A DNA stretch of 64,000 bases from Calothrix sp. NIES-2098 (GCA_002368175.1 AP018172.1:7629001-7693000); one strand, 5' to 3'; shown: positions 25,757 to 35,960, counted from the first letter of the stretch. The notes: generated by a model from the letters alone, not told the origin. Program-made: numbers and translations.

Positions 25757-27232
25757 TTAATTTCTTAGTTTTACTTTGAGTAGCAATTCTTCTTTAATGC
25801 GGTTGAGAATAGAAGCTTCATCTAGAGTTGACAAAATCCGGCTAATTACTGCTTTTGGCCCATCAGGCCCCCAAGTTGCACCATTGGCTAAATAAGCTTT
25901 CGTCACTTGTCCAATACCATAGGAAGAAACACCAGCGACGCCAGCTTGGGTTACTGCTACTGAGATATAAGGGCCAATAGCAGCACCAGCAGTAGCAGTT
26001 GCAGAGATACCCAGTAAAGTTTTTAATCCACTCAAGCCCAAATTTGCCAGAAGTTCGCTGACACCGATACCACCCATACTCAGAGCAATTTTTTGCAACA
26101 ATTGCACAGCGCCAGCTTCGGTCATGGGAATGCCGTAGAGTTTAGATAAACGTAAAATGAGAAAAATATCAATGGCGATGCTGCTGAGTATATCTACTAC
26201 AGTGACAGGATTGAGTGCGATCGCTAATGCTTTGGTCATCACAGCTTTCCAAATTAGTTGATTCGCATTCTGTTCGCGAATCGTGAGTTTTCGCTGCACT
26301 AATTGCTCATTCACTGTATCTGCGTAAAGCATTGTATTCAGAGCCACCAAAGCTTTACCTTCACGGTGCAGAATTTCCAAAATTTTCAGCTTCAGTTCGT
26401 CAATTTGGGCATTACCCGTACGCAACTGTATACCCCTACTACCATCAGGGCGAAGAACCGCCGTTTTTACCAATGGTGATGCAGCCGCCATGACAATTTC
26501 TAAGGGTGAAACTAGTTCTTTGACTCTCTCATCCCGAATTTTGTGATAAATTGCCATCCTGTCAGCTTCTGGGTACTGGTCTACTTTGTTAAACACCAGA
26601 ATTATCGGTTTGCCAGCTTCCCGCAACTGCGAAAGCGCAATTTGTTCGATCTTCGTCATATCGCCAGCAATTACAAACAGAATTAAATCTGCTTGTTTTG
26701 CTACTTGTTCGGCTAAAGCAGCACGGGTATCGCCATCAATTTCATCTAATCCCGGCGTATCAATTAATTCCACCTGAGATTGACCGACTGCTGGTAGAGT
26801 AACTCGCAAAGCGCGATCTTTTTCGCCAATGGCTTCCTCGTTAATACTCCAATTAACTCTTTGAGCATCTCGCGTTACGCCATGCAAAGGGCCAGTTTCA
26901 AACACTGGTTGCCCAACTAAAGCATTAAGTAGGGAGGATTTACCGCGTCCCACCATCCCAAAAGCAGCAATCTGTACCACCATGCGATCTAACTTCCCTA
27001 GCATGGTTTCCAGATCGTTAATTTCTGTCTCTAAACCGCGCTTTTCTTGGGGGGAAAGGTCGAGATTGGCTACCAAATTTCGTAACGCCGTTTGTGCCTT
27101 TTTATAGTTGAGTTCTGTCTGGATGTCTTCAAAGCTGAAAATGGCACTATCAAGTTCTTCCTCCCAGTTCAGGGAATCGGCATCAGTATTGGGTGAATTG
27201 CTGTGATGAGGTTCGGGCAATGTAGAAGTCAT
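25757..27232 (-). CDS. Era-like GTPase with DUF697 domain
   Basis: 491 residues. G1 FGMVGRGKSSLLNALVG (about 88-104), G3 ELIDTPGLDEIDGDT, and G4 VFNKVDQ define an Era/Der-like GTPase domain. From about 320 to the end lies a DUF697-type region with several hydrophobic helices (VVDILSSIAIDIFLILRLSKLYGI), suggesting membrane attachment. Cyanobacteria and chloroplast lineages carry such proteins; a role in membrane or ribosome events is possible but unproved. Confidence 0.87.
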   Translation of the reverse strand: MTSTLPEPHHSNSPNTDADSLNWEEELDSAIFSFEDIQTELNYKKAQTALRNLVANLDLSPQEKRGLETEINDLETMLGKLDRMVVQIAAFGMVGRGKSSLLNALVGQPVFETGPLHGVTRDAQRVNWSINEEAIGEKDRALRVTLPAVGQSQVELIDTPGLDEIDGDTRAALAEQVAKQADLILFVIAGDMTKIEQIALSQLREAGKPIILVFNKVDQYPEADRMAIYHKIRDERVKELVSPLEIVMAAASPLVKTAVLRPDGSRGIQLRTGNAQIDELKLKILEILHREGKALVALNTMLYADTVNEQLVQRKLTIREQNANQLIWKAVMTKALAIALNPVTVVDILSSIAIDIFLILRLSKLYGIPMTEAGAVQLLQKIALSMGGIGVSELLANLGLSGLKTLLGISATATAGAAIGPYISVAVTQAGVAGVSSYGIGQVTKAYLANGATWGPDGPKAVISRILSTLDEASILNRIKEELLLKVKLRN

Positions 27233-27443
27233 GTGAATTTTAAATTTGAGATTTTGGATTTACCTCATATCCGATCCTAGTGTTTTTTAGCAAGGGTTTG
27301 AGGAGAGAGGAAAATAGGAGGATGTTGGAGATCCATCAAGACTTTTGGCTGTGATTTCCGTAAATAGCTGAAGATTTTGGGGTGCAAAATGTTCTAGAGT
27401 GAAAAATGCATCTAGTAGCGTTAGGAACTTGACTAAATCACCT

Positions 27444-28169
27444 GTGCGGAAAATCGTTATTGCCGGTAACTGGAAAATGTTCAAAACTCAGGCAGAATCC
27501 CTAGATTTTTTACGGGGATTTTTGCCTCACTTGGAGGAAACCCCCCAAGAGCGAGAAGTTATATTGTGCCCTCCTTTTACTAACTTAAGCATTTTATCTA
27601 AGAGTTTGCACGGTAGTCGTGTACAGCTAGGGGCACAAAATGTCCACTGGGAAGAAAATGGAGCCTACACTGGTGAAATTTCTGGCCCGATGCTCAAAGA
27701 AACTGGTGTGCGCTTTGTTATTGTCGGTCATAGCGAACGACGGCAATACTTTGGTGAAACAGACGCAACTGTTAATCTCCGCCTCAAAGCTGCGCAAAAG
27801 TACGGTCTTACCCCAATTTTATGTGTAGGTGAAACAAAACAACAAAGAGATGGTGGGGAGACTGAAGCACTGATTAGCCGCCAGCTAGACAAAGGACTGG
27901 TGGGTGTCGATCAAGATAACCTGGTGATTGCCTATGAACCGATTTGGGCAATTGGCACAGGTGATACTTGTGAAGTAACAGAGGCGAATCGGGTAATTGG
28001 CTTAATTCGCAGCCAGTTAAGTAATCCCAATGTTTCGATTCAATATGGTGGCTCAGTTAAGCCCAATAATATTGATGAGATTATGGCTCAACCAGAAATT
28101 GATGGTGTTCTAGTAGGAGGAGCCAGCCTAGAACCTGACAGTTTCGCCAGGATTGTGAACTATAAGTAG
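27444..28169 (+). CDS. tpiA: Triosephosphate isomerase
   Basis: Interconverts glyceraldehyde-3-phosphate and dihydroxyacetone phosphate in glycolysis and the Calvin cycle. With a GTG start at 27444 the protein begins MRKIVIAGNWKMFK and has 241 residues, the usual cyanobacterial length; a GTG at 27399 would add 15 unlikely residues. Catalytic residues are seen: Lys in GNWKM, His in VGHSERR, Glu in AYEPIWAIGTG. Phosphate loop: YGGSVKPNN and GVLVGGASL. folP follows after 159 bases in the same direction. Confidence 0.95.
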   Translation: MRKIVIAGNWKMFKTQAESLDFLRGFLPHLEETPQEREVILCPPFTNLSILSKSLHGSRVQLGAQNVHWEENGAYTGEISGPMLKETGVRFVIVGHSERRQYFGETDATVNLRLKAAQKYGLTPILCVGETKQQRDGGETEALISRQLDKGLVGVDQDNLVIAYEPIWAIGTGDTCEVTEANRVIGLIRSQLSNPNVSIQYGGSVKPNNIDEIMAQPEIDGVLVGGASLEPDSFARIVNYK

Positions 28170-28328
28170 TGTCATATCCTATATTCTCTTTTCCTCGCTC
28201 TGCCAAGGAATGCCTGCTGTTTGGGATGTTGCTTCACTACAGTCAGCGCATTACCAGGCCGAGCCTGGTAACTCATGTTTTGCCCCATCAATGGTGCTTG
28301 AGGATGCGCTTCAGCATTTGATGAAGAT

Positions 28329-29183
28329 ATGCCAACTGATTTGATAATTCGAGAACGCTGTTTCCAATGGGGACAGCAGACTTATTTAATGGGTGTATTG
28401 AATGTAACACCTGATAGCTTTAGTGATGGCGGTCAGTTTAATACTACCACTGCGGCTTTAGCACAAGCACAAGCGCTGGTAGCAGCTGGTGCTGACATTA
28501 TTGATGTAGGTGGTCAATCAACGCGGCCGGAGTCAGAGCAAATAACTCTGGCTGAAGAACTTGAACGAGTGTTACCAGTTATACGCGAACTCCGAGCCAA
28601 AATTACTATACCGATTTCTGTAGATACAACTAGAGCCGATGTAGCTAAAGCTGCTGTAGCGGCTGGGGCTGATATGATTAATGATATTTCTGGCGGCACG
28701 TTTGACTCAGAAATGTTACCAACAGTAGCCAGTTTAGGCGTGCCTATTGTGTTGATGCACATCCGGGGAAACCCGCAGACGATGCAACAACAAACTAATT
28801 ATCAAGATTTAATGGCAGAAATTTATAGTTTTCTCGCAAAGCAAATTGCAGCTGCAACAGATGCGGGTATCGATCGGCAAAAAATTATGATCGATCCTGG
28901 TATTGGCTTTGCTAAGAACTACGAGCAAAATTTAGAAATTTTTCGCCACTTGCGATCGCTCACAGCGCTTAATTGCCCTATTTTAGTAGGGCCATCCCGT
29001 AAAAGTTTCATTGGTCGGATTTTAAATCAACCCGATCCAAAGGCACGAGTCTGGGGAACAGCGGCGGCTTGTTCTGCGGCCATTTTTAATGGCGCTGATA
29101 TCCTCCGAGTTCATGATGTTAAAGAAATGCGCGATGTATCGCTGGTTACGGATGCGATATTTCGGCAGTCAGCACAAGCTTAA
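28329..29183 (+). CDS. folP: Dihydropteroate synthase
   Basis: Joins p-aminobenzoate to dihydropterin pyrophosphate in folate synthesis. 284 residues with all family signatures: MGVLNVTPDSFSDGG, DVGGQSTRPES, SVDTTRADVA, DISGGTF, MIDPGIGFAK, VGPSRKSFIG and the final VHDVKEM. Pterin-binding Asp and Lys are present. It lies downstream of tpiA, an arrangement I remember as usual in cyanobacteria. Its end overlaps the convergent SPFH gene by four bases. Confidence 0.95.
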   Translation: MPTDLIIRERCFQWGQQTYLMGVLNVTPDSFSDGGQFNTTTAALAQAQALVAAGADIIDVGGQSTRPESEQITLAEELERVLPVIRELRAKITIPISVDTTRADVAKAAVAAGADMINDISGGTFDSEMLPTVASLGVPIVLMHIRGNPQTMQQQTNYQDLMAEIYSFLAKQIAAATDAGIDRQKIMIDPGIGFAKNYEQNLEIFRHLRSLTALNCPILVGPSRKSFIGRILNQPDPKARVWGTAAACSAAIFNGADILRVHDVKEMRDVSLVTDAIFRQSAQA

Positions 29184-30019
29184 GCAGCACCATTGCCATT
29201 TTCCTTGCCATTCTCATGAGTGACTGATTCGGCAATTACTTCTTTCATCAAGTCACCACTTTTACCTGGATCTACAAAGACAACTTTGGCATTCTGGCTT
29301 TCTCCTAGCCTGTAGCTAGCATTGATGTAGTCTTGAGCAACAAGATAGCGGAGAATTTCTTTACTTTCAGGATTTGTACGTAACGCTTCAGCAATTATTT
29401 GCATTGAAGTCATGGTTCCTTCAGCTTTCTTAATCGCAGCTTGCCTTTCGCCTTCAGCTTCTGAAATTAGCGCTCGTTTTTTGATTTCAGCAGCGCGTTC
29501 TTCTTCCATTGACTTGCGTACGCTTTCAGGTGGGGTAATTCTCTGAATATCTAAACGGATAATCTCAACTCCCCAGCCTGCCGTTGTCTCATTCAACTGA
29601 TCTAAAATGGCTCTGTCCATTTCCGATCGCGAGACATTGGTTTCTTCCACTGTATTTTGAGCGATGATTTCCCGAAGTGTCGTATGAGCTAACTGTACAA
29701 GTGCGCCTTGAAGATCATCAATTGCGTAAAAACTTTTTTCTATATCTTTAATCCGCCAGTAGAGGATAGCATCAACTTCTAAGTAGATATTATCTCTAGT
29801 GATGACATTTTGGGGTTTAATGTCTATATACTGTTCTCGCGTCGTGTCTTCCATGACGATCTGATCGACAAGGGGAACAATAAAGTTTAGCCCAGGACTA
29901 AGTTTTCGATGGTATTTTCCTAATCGTTCTACCAAGGCGACATTGCCTTGATTTATCAGTTTTGCAGATCCTAAGGCATAACCTATAAGCGCTAAGACTA
30001 TAGCAATGATTGGCTCCAT
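29180..30019 (-). CDS. SPFH/stomatin-like membrane protein
   Basis: 279 residues. An N-terminal helix (3-18) is followed by an SPFH domain (about 20-200): VALVERLGKYHRKLSPGLNFIVP, YIDIKPQNVITRDN, VDAILYWRI, TTLREIIAQNTVEE and the helical EEERAAEIKKRALISEAEGERQAAI. These scaffold proteins form oligomers in membrane microdomains and often bind proteases. The usual NfeD partner is not adjacent. The C-terminus ends in a polar Glu/Asn/Gly tail. Convergent with folP with a four-base overlap. Confidence 0.9.
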   Translation of the reverse strand: MEPIIAIVLALIGYALGSAKLINQGNVALVERLGKYHRKLSPGLNFIVPLVDQIVMEDTTREQYIDIKPQNVITRDNIYLEVDAILYWRIKDIEKSFYAIDDLQGALVQLAHTTLREIIAQNTVEETNVSRSEMDRAILDQLNETTAGWGVEIIRLDIQRITPPESVRKSMEEERAAEIKKRALISEAEGERQAAIKKAEGTMTSMQIIAEALRTNPESKEILRYLVAQDYINASYRLGESQNAKVVFVDPGKSGDLMKEVIAESVTHENGKENGNGAA

Positions 30020-30384
30020 ATCTGCTCCTAATTTAGCTTTTGGAGAAATTTTAGTTTAAAGGACATGGTACTATCTTGTCCTATTTCTAAGTCTAATGTT
30101 TTGTATCTGTAATTTTCCGAACACCAGGAGCAACAGCCGCGCGTAAGTCTCAGCTAGCCTTGTGCAGTGAGAAAAGTTTGGCTGAATGCAATCGCTATTA
30201 AAGCATTTAGATTACATAGTGGCAAGGTATAACTTCGTAATCACAATGGTTTTAGGCTATACCTTATACGTTATTGGTACTGTCTGAGCGATCGCAGATT
30301 TCAGTCTCAGCAATAATCTTCCGCACACAGTATTTTGGCAACTACAGTACTTAGCTTATTTTAATTAGTTATATTAATAGATAC
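30020..30384. other. Intergenic region, nothing recognised
   Basis: Spacer between two minus-strand genes. It contains one HIP1 octamer-like site and no convincing repeat, RNA or ORF. Confidence 0.35.
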
Positions 30385-32046
30385 CTAAAATTCCAATTTT
30401 GACCCAAAACTCAACCAAGTTTTGATACTTCCTGGCAAATCAGAATTCAGACGTAAGGGTAATTGAGATGTCGAAAGAGATTGAGCGTAAGCTGGTGTGA
30501 GAAACGGTTGGTAAATTTTTGCTTCTGGGGTTGACTGTTTCACAAACGCTAAGGTGACGCCACGAATTAACTGGCGTAGGGAATTGGTTTCTTCGCCTCG
30601 CTTTTCTTTCACCAGAGTAGTAACTGTACTAACACTATATGCAGGATCGCTAATACTTAAGTGAGTACCACCAATCGCTGTTAATAAATATTTCGCACCA
30701 CCCAGTTGCGCAAAAGGTGCTATTTGATGCTTTAATGCTGGGGTTAGAGCATCTTCGGTTCCAGTTAAAAATAATACTGGCTTGGTAACTTGAGATAAAC
30801 CCTTATTGCCAAAGAGTTTGCCGATTAAAGGATTAAGAGCGATCGCACTTTTAACTCGCTCATCTTTTAACTGAAGTTTTTGCTCTTTTAAAGGCGCTGC
30901 TGCACACTGCAACCAATCTCCAGGCGATTCGTTTAAGGAAAGAGAATTTTTACAGTATCGCCGTAATTCTTCTAAATCGACTTCTCCCCCTAACAACGCT
31001 AAAGCAGTATAACCTCCCAAAGAGTGACCGATTACACTAACATTTTCGGTGTTAAATTTGCCTTGAAATTGCCCCGATTGAGTGTTGAGCTTTGCTAGTT
31101 CGTTGAGTAAGAAACTAATATCTTTTGGTCGTTCAATAAATTCTGTAGCAGGTAGTAGTTGCGCTAAATCAGCTGCTTGCGAGCTTTTCTTCACAGAATT
31201 AACTTGACTATCTGGATGTTCAATCGCAGCCACAGTGACGCCGTGAGAAGCTAAATGACGCGCTAAATAGCCAAAAAATCTCCGGTTAGCACCGAAGCCG
31301 TGGGAAAGTACAACCAGTGGAGCTGGCGACTGATTCTTACTCCAATAAATATCTACAGGAATAATTCTTTTACGTTTGTTGTCTTGTAGAGTTAGGGTTT
31401 GCTGCTGTACTACTTCTTTACCCATAGCAGCAGGATCGAAGCTCGGTTGAAAAGCTGTAGGGTTTTTGACAAACAGATCGCGTTCTAGTAAAGCACCCAA
31501 AGCTTGACTTTGCAGGTAATTCGCATTGAATTCTATCGCTATTTGAATGGCTTTAGTAGCATCTACAGTGACATTCTCCTGTGGGTATGCACGTAAGAAT
31601 CCCACAGCATTCAAACCGTTAACTTGACGTAGAGAGAGGTTAAGTGCCGTTTGTAACCCTTCAATCGTACTACCTGGGATGGCGACTCCTAAGGATGAAA
31701 TTAATTGTTGACCTTGTGGCGATCGCACCAAATCATCAAAGAATTTGTCTGCAACATCTGGATCTACTTCCAAACGCCGATTGAGCAATTCTCTGAATTG
31801 GGGGGTCAGTAAGGCACCATAAATTTGCAGGTGCTGTGGGAGTTTTCCTGTTTTGGCAAATGTTTCTAAATCAGCGATCGCTATTGATTGCTGAAACGGG
31901 CCTAGGCGAATAGTAACCTTCTCGGCGGCTAAAGTAGAAGACATCCCAAAAGCCGAACTCAGAGCAATGGTCATGCTACACACCAACCCTTGCACCCAGG
32001 ATATTTTACGCCCTTGTCTGCCAAGCCGAGAACACAGATTAGCCAT
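30385..32046 (-). CDS. DUF1400 alpha/beta hydrolase, second copy
   Basis: 553 residues, paralog of the gene at 14578-16233 with the same order: signal peptide (about 18-41, STLAAE), DUF1400 domain beginning VTIRLGPFQQSIAIADLET, oxyanion motif VLSHGFGANRR (247-256), nucleophile Ser342 in SVIGHSLGGYT, and late His in IGGTHLSISDPA. The classical GHSLGG here differs from GYSFGG in the other copy. Both end in an exported tail with LTPAYAQS or LTPDYAQF. Probable lipid or ester hydrolase outside the cytoplasm. No operon. Confidence 0.88.
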   Translation of the reverse strand: MANLCSRLGRQGRKISWVQGLVCSMTIALSSAFGMSSTLAAEKVTIRLGPFQQSIAIADLETFAKTGKLPQHLQIYGALLTPQFRELLNRRLEVDPDVADKFFDDLVRSPQGQQLISSLGVAIPGSTIEGLQTALNLSLRQVNGLNAVGFLRAYPQENVTVDATKAIQIAIEFNANYLQSQALGALLERDLFVKNPTAFQPSFDPAAMGKEVVQQQTLTLQDNKRKRIIPVDIYWSKNQSPAPLVVLSHGFGANRRFFGYLARHLASHGVTVAAIEHPDSQVNSVKKSSQAADLAQLLPATEFIERPKDISFLLNELAKLNTQSGQFQGKFNTENVSVIGHSLGGYTALALLGGEVDLEELRRYCKNSLSLNESPGDWLQCAAAPLKEQKLQLKDERVKSAIALNPLIGKLFGNKGLSQVTKPVLFLTGTEDALTPALKHQIAPFAQLGGAKYLLTAIGGTHLSISDPAYSVSTVTTLVKEKRGEETNSLRQLIRGVTLAFVKQSTPEAKIYQPFLTPAYAQSLSTSQLPLRLNSDLPGSIKTWLSFGSKLEF

Positions 32047-32159
32047 TAGTTATTAGTTACTAACAGTTCATAACGCATAACTCTGACTGCTGAAGATTCG
32101 CTTTTGTTGCAGTTTGGGGACAAAAATACTTAACCATTGTCCCCAGTTGATGCCCAAAT

Positions 32160-33644
32160 TTAAAATCCGGTAAATATAGTTCTGATAATACTCAAGACAC
32201 CACCTATCGGACTGAACAATGCACCGAGGGTATCACCAGTGCGGGCTACACCATTCCGGCTAACTACCACCACATCATTATTGCGGAGTATAGGATTGGT
32301 TTTCTCATTAATGCCTTGAGAGAAATCTACTTGTACTACTCGTTTAGTCACAGAACCATTGGGGTTGAGGCGAATCAAATCTACAGCACCGCTTTTCGCT
32401 CTAGCATCGTTAAATCCACCAGCAGCCAGCAATGCTTGGTTTAAGGAACTATTGGGCTTAAGTTCTACAGATCCGGGTCGTTTGACTTCGCCTACCACAC
32501 CAACTTGAATGCTTGTAGGCGATAAGCTAGTTGTAGCTAATTGAGTAGCTTCTGCGGGGTTAATCTCAGTAGCAGTGGGAACAACAATTGTGTCGCCATC
32601 CTGTACAATCACATCTTGATTCGCATCCCCACTCTGCAATAGTTGCCAGAGATTTATATCTATAGTTTGTTCTGTACCAATTCTTGTGGGTCTGCGTACC
32701 TTAAGACCGCGAATATCCGCTTGTGGTGTAATTCCCCCGGCTAGTTGAATTGCTCGTGTTAGTGTTGGTAGACCAGTTCCACTGGCTCCACCTCCTTGAG
32801 CATCTGTAGTACCTGTTGTTACTAGATACGATCCAGGACGGTTAACTTCACCAATGATTGCGACTGTACGCGGTCTGCTGGGATCGGAAGCAAAGTTAGC
32901 TGCAAACAAATTGCGTGCTTCGGCTACGTTGAAGGTAGTTGCTGTGGGCACAACAATAGTATCTCCATCCCGTAAGGTAATATCCGGCCCGATTCTGCCG
33001 GTTTGGATGAGTTCCTTCAAATTGAGTGTGACGGTTTGCTCGCCAGTCCGTCCCAGCTTGCGACGTAATTGAACTTGAGTTACATCCGCTGCTAATGTTA
33101 CGCCTTGTGCTGTAGTGAGTGCAGCTAATACAGTGGGGTATTGTACGCCAGGATTATTTCCGGCTCCTCCCTGCAAGCTCAGAGTATAAGCTCCTGGGCG
33201 TGTTACTTCCCCTGCCACAAAAATATTGATTGGTCGAGGTGATAAAAGGTTAACTGAAATCAGAGGGCGTTTCAGAAAGCGGGCGTATCTTTGAGCAATG
33301 TCGTCAGCAGCCTGTTCGGTAGTTAGCCCTAGAACCGAGACACTACCGATTAGAGGTAAGTTGATCGATCCACCAGGGGGAATTTGGTATTCACCAGTAT
33401 ATTCTGGTACTTCAAATACATTTACACGGATAAGGTCGCCGCCACCTAATGTATAATTTGTATCTATAGTAGCTGATGATGCTGCTGGTGGTGTAGTCGT
33501 AGTAGGTAATACTGGTGTCCTATTAGGTGATACTGGTTGTCGCTGAGCTAGGCTGGCAGATGGCGCAGCGACATTGACAGCCGTTAACAAGACCACACCC
33601 AGAGTTGATTGGGTGAGGATTTTCAGCAAACCTGTATTAAGCAT
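32160..33644 (-). CDS. Polysaccharide export protein with SLBB domains
   Basis: 494 residues, Wza/GumB-like. Signal peptide (about 10-33, ending SLA). A poly-export domain begins NYTLGGGDLIRVNVFEVPEY (about 62-145, PPGGSINLPLIGSVSVLGLT). Three or four SLBB-like units follow, marked by FVAGEVTRPGAYTL, IIGEVNRPGSYLV and VVGEVKRPGSVEL, alternating with LRDGDTIVVPTAT and VQDGDTIVVPTAT. It should form the periplasmic or outer-membrane part of an exopolysaccharide exporter. A missing inner-membrane kinase (Wzc) must be elsewhere. Possibly works with the sugar transferase at 556. Confidence 0.9.
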   Translation of the reverse strand: MLNTGLLKILTQSTLGVVLLTAVNVAAPSASLAQRQPVSPNRTPVLPTTTTPPAASSATIDTNYTLGGGDLIRVNVFEVPEYTGEYQIPPGGSINLPLIGSVSVLGLTTEQAADDIAQRYARFLKRPLISVNLLSPRPINIFVAGEVTRPGAYTLSLQGGAGNNPGVQYPTVLAALTTAQGVTLAADVTQVQLRRKLGRTGEQTVTLNLKELIQTGRIGPDITLRDGDTIVVPTATTFNVAEARNLFAANFASDPSRPRTVAIIGEVNRPGSYLVTTGTTDAQGGGASGTGLPTLTRAIQLAGGITPQADIRGLKVRRPTRIGTEQTIDINLWQLLQSGDANQDVIVQDGDTIVVPTATEINPAEATQLATTSLSPTSIQVGVVGEVKRPGSVELKPNSSLNQALLAAGGFNDARAKSGAVDLIRLNPNGSVTKRVVQVDFSQGINEKTNPILRNNDVVVVSRNGVARTGDTLGALFSPIGGVLSIIRTIFTGF

Positions 33645-34118
33645 ATTTACCCGAGACTCTGAAACTACAATTGCTAAAGTACTGTCTAAACATTTTAATC
33701 GTGACTATACTTAAATATTCAAGTTCCCCGACATTCTTATTTTCTTAGAAAAACTTGACCTTCCGGAGGAGTATTTAGGGTTTGAGTTTAAATTTTCAGT
33801 AAAGCTATCTTAAAGTCTCAGCAACTTAAATGCAAAGTTTTTATAACTATGTATATAAATCTACTGATAGTTTTTGCTTAGAGTACAAAGTAATATTAGT
33901 CTAGATTGAATTGTTTGCAAACTGTATTAGCGATCGCTACTATTAATTTATCCGAATTCTCCGATCCCTTAATTACTTGCTCCGTATTTATCGCACCCTA
34001 AAAGTTAAAACTTTTTCAGAAAAAAGCGCAATTTCGCAACAAAAATAGTGCATTTATACAAAATGCGAAATTCAAAAATTTTTCTTTGGATTATCAGAAA
34101 TATACTGAGATAGTAGTT
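33645..34118. other. AT-rich intergenic region
   Basis: Gene-free spacer. The only structure seen is a weak inverted repeat AATTTCGC (34030) with GCGAAATT (34065), after the stop side of the ABC gene on the minus strand. No T-run is attached, so it is not called a terminator. Confidence 0.35.
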
Positions 34119-35105
34119 TTAGCTAACAGAATTATTTTTTTGTTGAATCTGTTGGATAAAAAACTCTTCTAAAGAGGTACGAGATAAATTCATTGCCATA
34201 ACTTGTCCTCCCATAACGCGGAGGTTGGCAAGAAAGTCATAGTAATTATCTTGTTGTAGTGTCCCTTGCCAAGAACCATCAGGCTTAAATACTACAGCAG
34301 GCATCCATTTGTGGAGAAATTCTTCATCACCGCCGATACCTTTGATGTGATATGTACTAGAGCTTCCTAAAAGTTCTTCAAAAGAACCAGTGCATATTAA
34401 TTCACCTCTAGCGAGAATAGCAACGCGATCGCAAAGTTGTTCTACTTCGCTGAGAATATGGCTGTTAAAAAAAATGGTCTTACCTGCGGCTTTGAGTTTG
34501 AGGATAATTTCCCGCATTTGATAGCGTCCCACAGGATCGAGACCAGACATTGGTTCGTCCAAAAATACCAACTCCGGATCGTTAATCAGGGCTTGTGCCA
34601 TACCAACCCGCTGTAACATCCCCTTCGAGTAGCGACGCATCTGCTTTTTACGGGCATCAGCTTGAGATAAACCGACTAATTCCAGCAGTTGGGGAATGCG
34701 TTGGCGTTGTACGCTGTAGGGAATTTGAAATATTCCGGCTGCTAGCTGCAAGAATTCCCAGCCAGTGAGATAGTCATACAAATAGGGATTTTCTGGCAGG
34801 TAGCCAATATACTGTTTAACACTGCGATCGCCTAATGGTTTACCCATTAATAATCCCCGCCCAGTGGTAGGACGGATAATTCCCAGCAATAATTTCAACA
34901 GAGTGGTTTTACCAGCACCATTAGGCCCTAATAGTCCAAAAGTTTCTCCTTGGTAAACCGTTAAAGAGCAACTTTTGAGCGATGTAACTTTTTGATGCAT
35001 CCAAAAGCCAGTACGGTAAACTTTTCGCAGTTCAGAAGTTAATACTACTGGCGGAGTATTAGGAGTATTTAGTTGAGCATCAGGAGCGTCTGCAACAGAC
35101 TTCAT
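34119..35105 (-). CDS. ABC-2-type transporter ATP-binding protein
   Basis: 328 residues from ATG 35105; a TTG 13 codons upstream is also in frame. Walker A GLLGPNGAGKTTLLKL, Q-loop GYLPENPYLYDYLTG, signature YSKGMLQRVGMAQAL, Walker B LVFLDEPMSGLDP and H-loop SHILSEVEQLCDRVA. The LPENP Q-loop and C-terminal extension (about 230-328) are typical for ABC-2 exporters of polysaccharide, lipid or Na+/drug type. No permease gene is adjacent on either side, so its partner is elsewhere. Confidence 0.9.
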   Translation of the reverse strand: MKSVADAPDAQLNTPNTPPVVLTSELRKVYRTGFWMHQKVTSLKSCSLTVYQGETFGLLGPNGAGKTTLLKLLLGIIRPTTGRGLLMGKPLGDRSVKQYIGYLPENPYLYDYLTGWEFLQLAAGIFQIPYSVQRQRIPQLLELVGLSQADARKKQMRRYSKGMLQRVGMAQALINDPELVFLDEPMSGLDPVGRYQMREIILKLKAAGKTIFFNSHILSEVEQLCDRVAILARGELICTGSFEELLGSSSTYHIKGIGGDEEFLHKWMPAVVFKPDGSWQGTLQQDNYYDFLANLRVMGGQVMAMNLSRTSLEEFFIQQIQQKNNSVS

Positions 35106-35190
35106 CTCGGTTTCATGCACCTTTAGGCAGTAACTTGGTATCAATTAAAGATTACCCATTGGCTACCAAGAACTAACACTAGGTGAAAAA

Positions 35191-35208
35191 TGGGGCATGG
35201 GGCATGGG
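35191..35208. repeat. Short heptamer array (GGGGCAT)
   Basis: Two to three copies of the GGGGCATG unit, followed about 45 bases later by CCCACACTCCCCACACTCC, the same pairing of G-rich heptamers and C-rich sequence as after galE. Confidence 0.6.
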
Positions 35209-35285
35209 TATTGATAGCGATTAATAGCGGTGGAAAGGTTTTTTATATTCTTCCCACACTCCCCACACTCCTCATCCCTCCTGAT

Positions 35286-35930
35286 TTATAAAACCCCTTT
35301 AGAACTGGGAATCATACCAGCACGACGGGGATCTATTTCTACCGCTATGCGCATTGCTCTAGCAAAAGCCTTAAATGTTGCCTCAATAATGTGATGGGAA
35401 TTAATGCCATCTAGCTGGCGAATGTGTAGTGTTAATTGACTGTGGTTCACCAGTGCCACAAAAAATTCCCGTACTAGTTGAGTATCATAAGTTCCCACGC
35501 GCTCGGTAGGAATTTGTAAACCATAGCTGAGGTGAGGTCTGCCAGAAAAGTCTAGTGCTACCTGAACTAATGCTTCATCAAGTGGTGCCAGAAAATTACC
35601 AAAACGGACAATACCTTTGCGATCGCCTAGTGCTTTACTTAAAGCTTGTCCTAGGGTGATGCCCACATCTTCGTTAGTGTGGTGGTCGTCAATTTCCCAG
35701 TCTCCCTTGGCTTGCACCTCCAAGTCAATCAAACCGTGGGAGGCTATTTGATGCAGCATATGATCCAAAAATGGAATGCCAGTTGCTGCCTGACAAATCC
35801 CTGTACCATCGAGGTTGACAGTAACTCGGACATCGGTTTCACCAGTAGTGCGATGAACCGAAGCAATCCGAGGACTGGGGTGAGATTGGTCGTATTGGGG
35901 GAAGTTAACTTGACGGTCGCTGATTTGCAT
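35286..35930 (-). CDS. hisB: Imidazoleglycerol-phosphate dehydratase
   Basis: Sixth step enzyme-type dehydratase of histidine synthesis, bound to two Mn ions. 214 residues, usual monofunctional length. Visible signatures: LDHMLHQIASHGLIDL, DDHHTNEDVGITLGQAL with metal-binding HH and E, and SHHIIEATFKAFARAMR near the C-terminus. The start MQISDRQVN has no close strong ribosome site. The fabI gene lies just upstream in the same direction with a 97-base gap, so they may be cotranscribed. Confidence 0.95.
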   Translation of the reverse strand: MQISDRQVNFPQYDQSHPSPRIASVHRTTGETDVRVTVNLDGTGICQAATGIPFLDHMLHQIASHGLIDLEVQAKGDWEIDDHHTNEDVGITLGQALSKALGDRKGIVRFGNFLAPLDEALVQVALDFSGRPHLSYGLQIPTERVGTYDTQLVREFFVALVNHSQLTLHIRQLDGINSHHIIEATFKAFARAMRIAVEIDPRRAGMIPSSKGVL

Positions 35931-35936
35931 AGTTAA

Positions 35937-35960
35937 TGGGGCATAGGCGATGGGGCATAG
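35937..35960. repeat. Heptamer-type repeat between hisB and fabI
   Basis: Two GGGGCATAG units separated by GCGAT, in the short gap between fabI and hisB. Same family as the arrays at 7584 and 35191. Confidence 0.5.
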
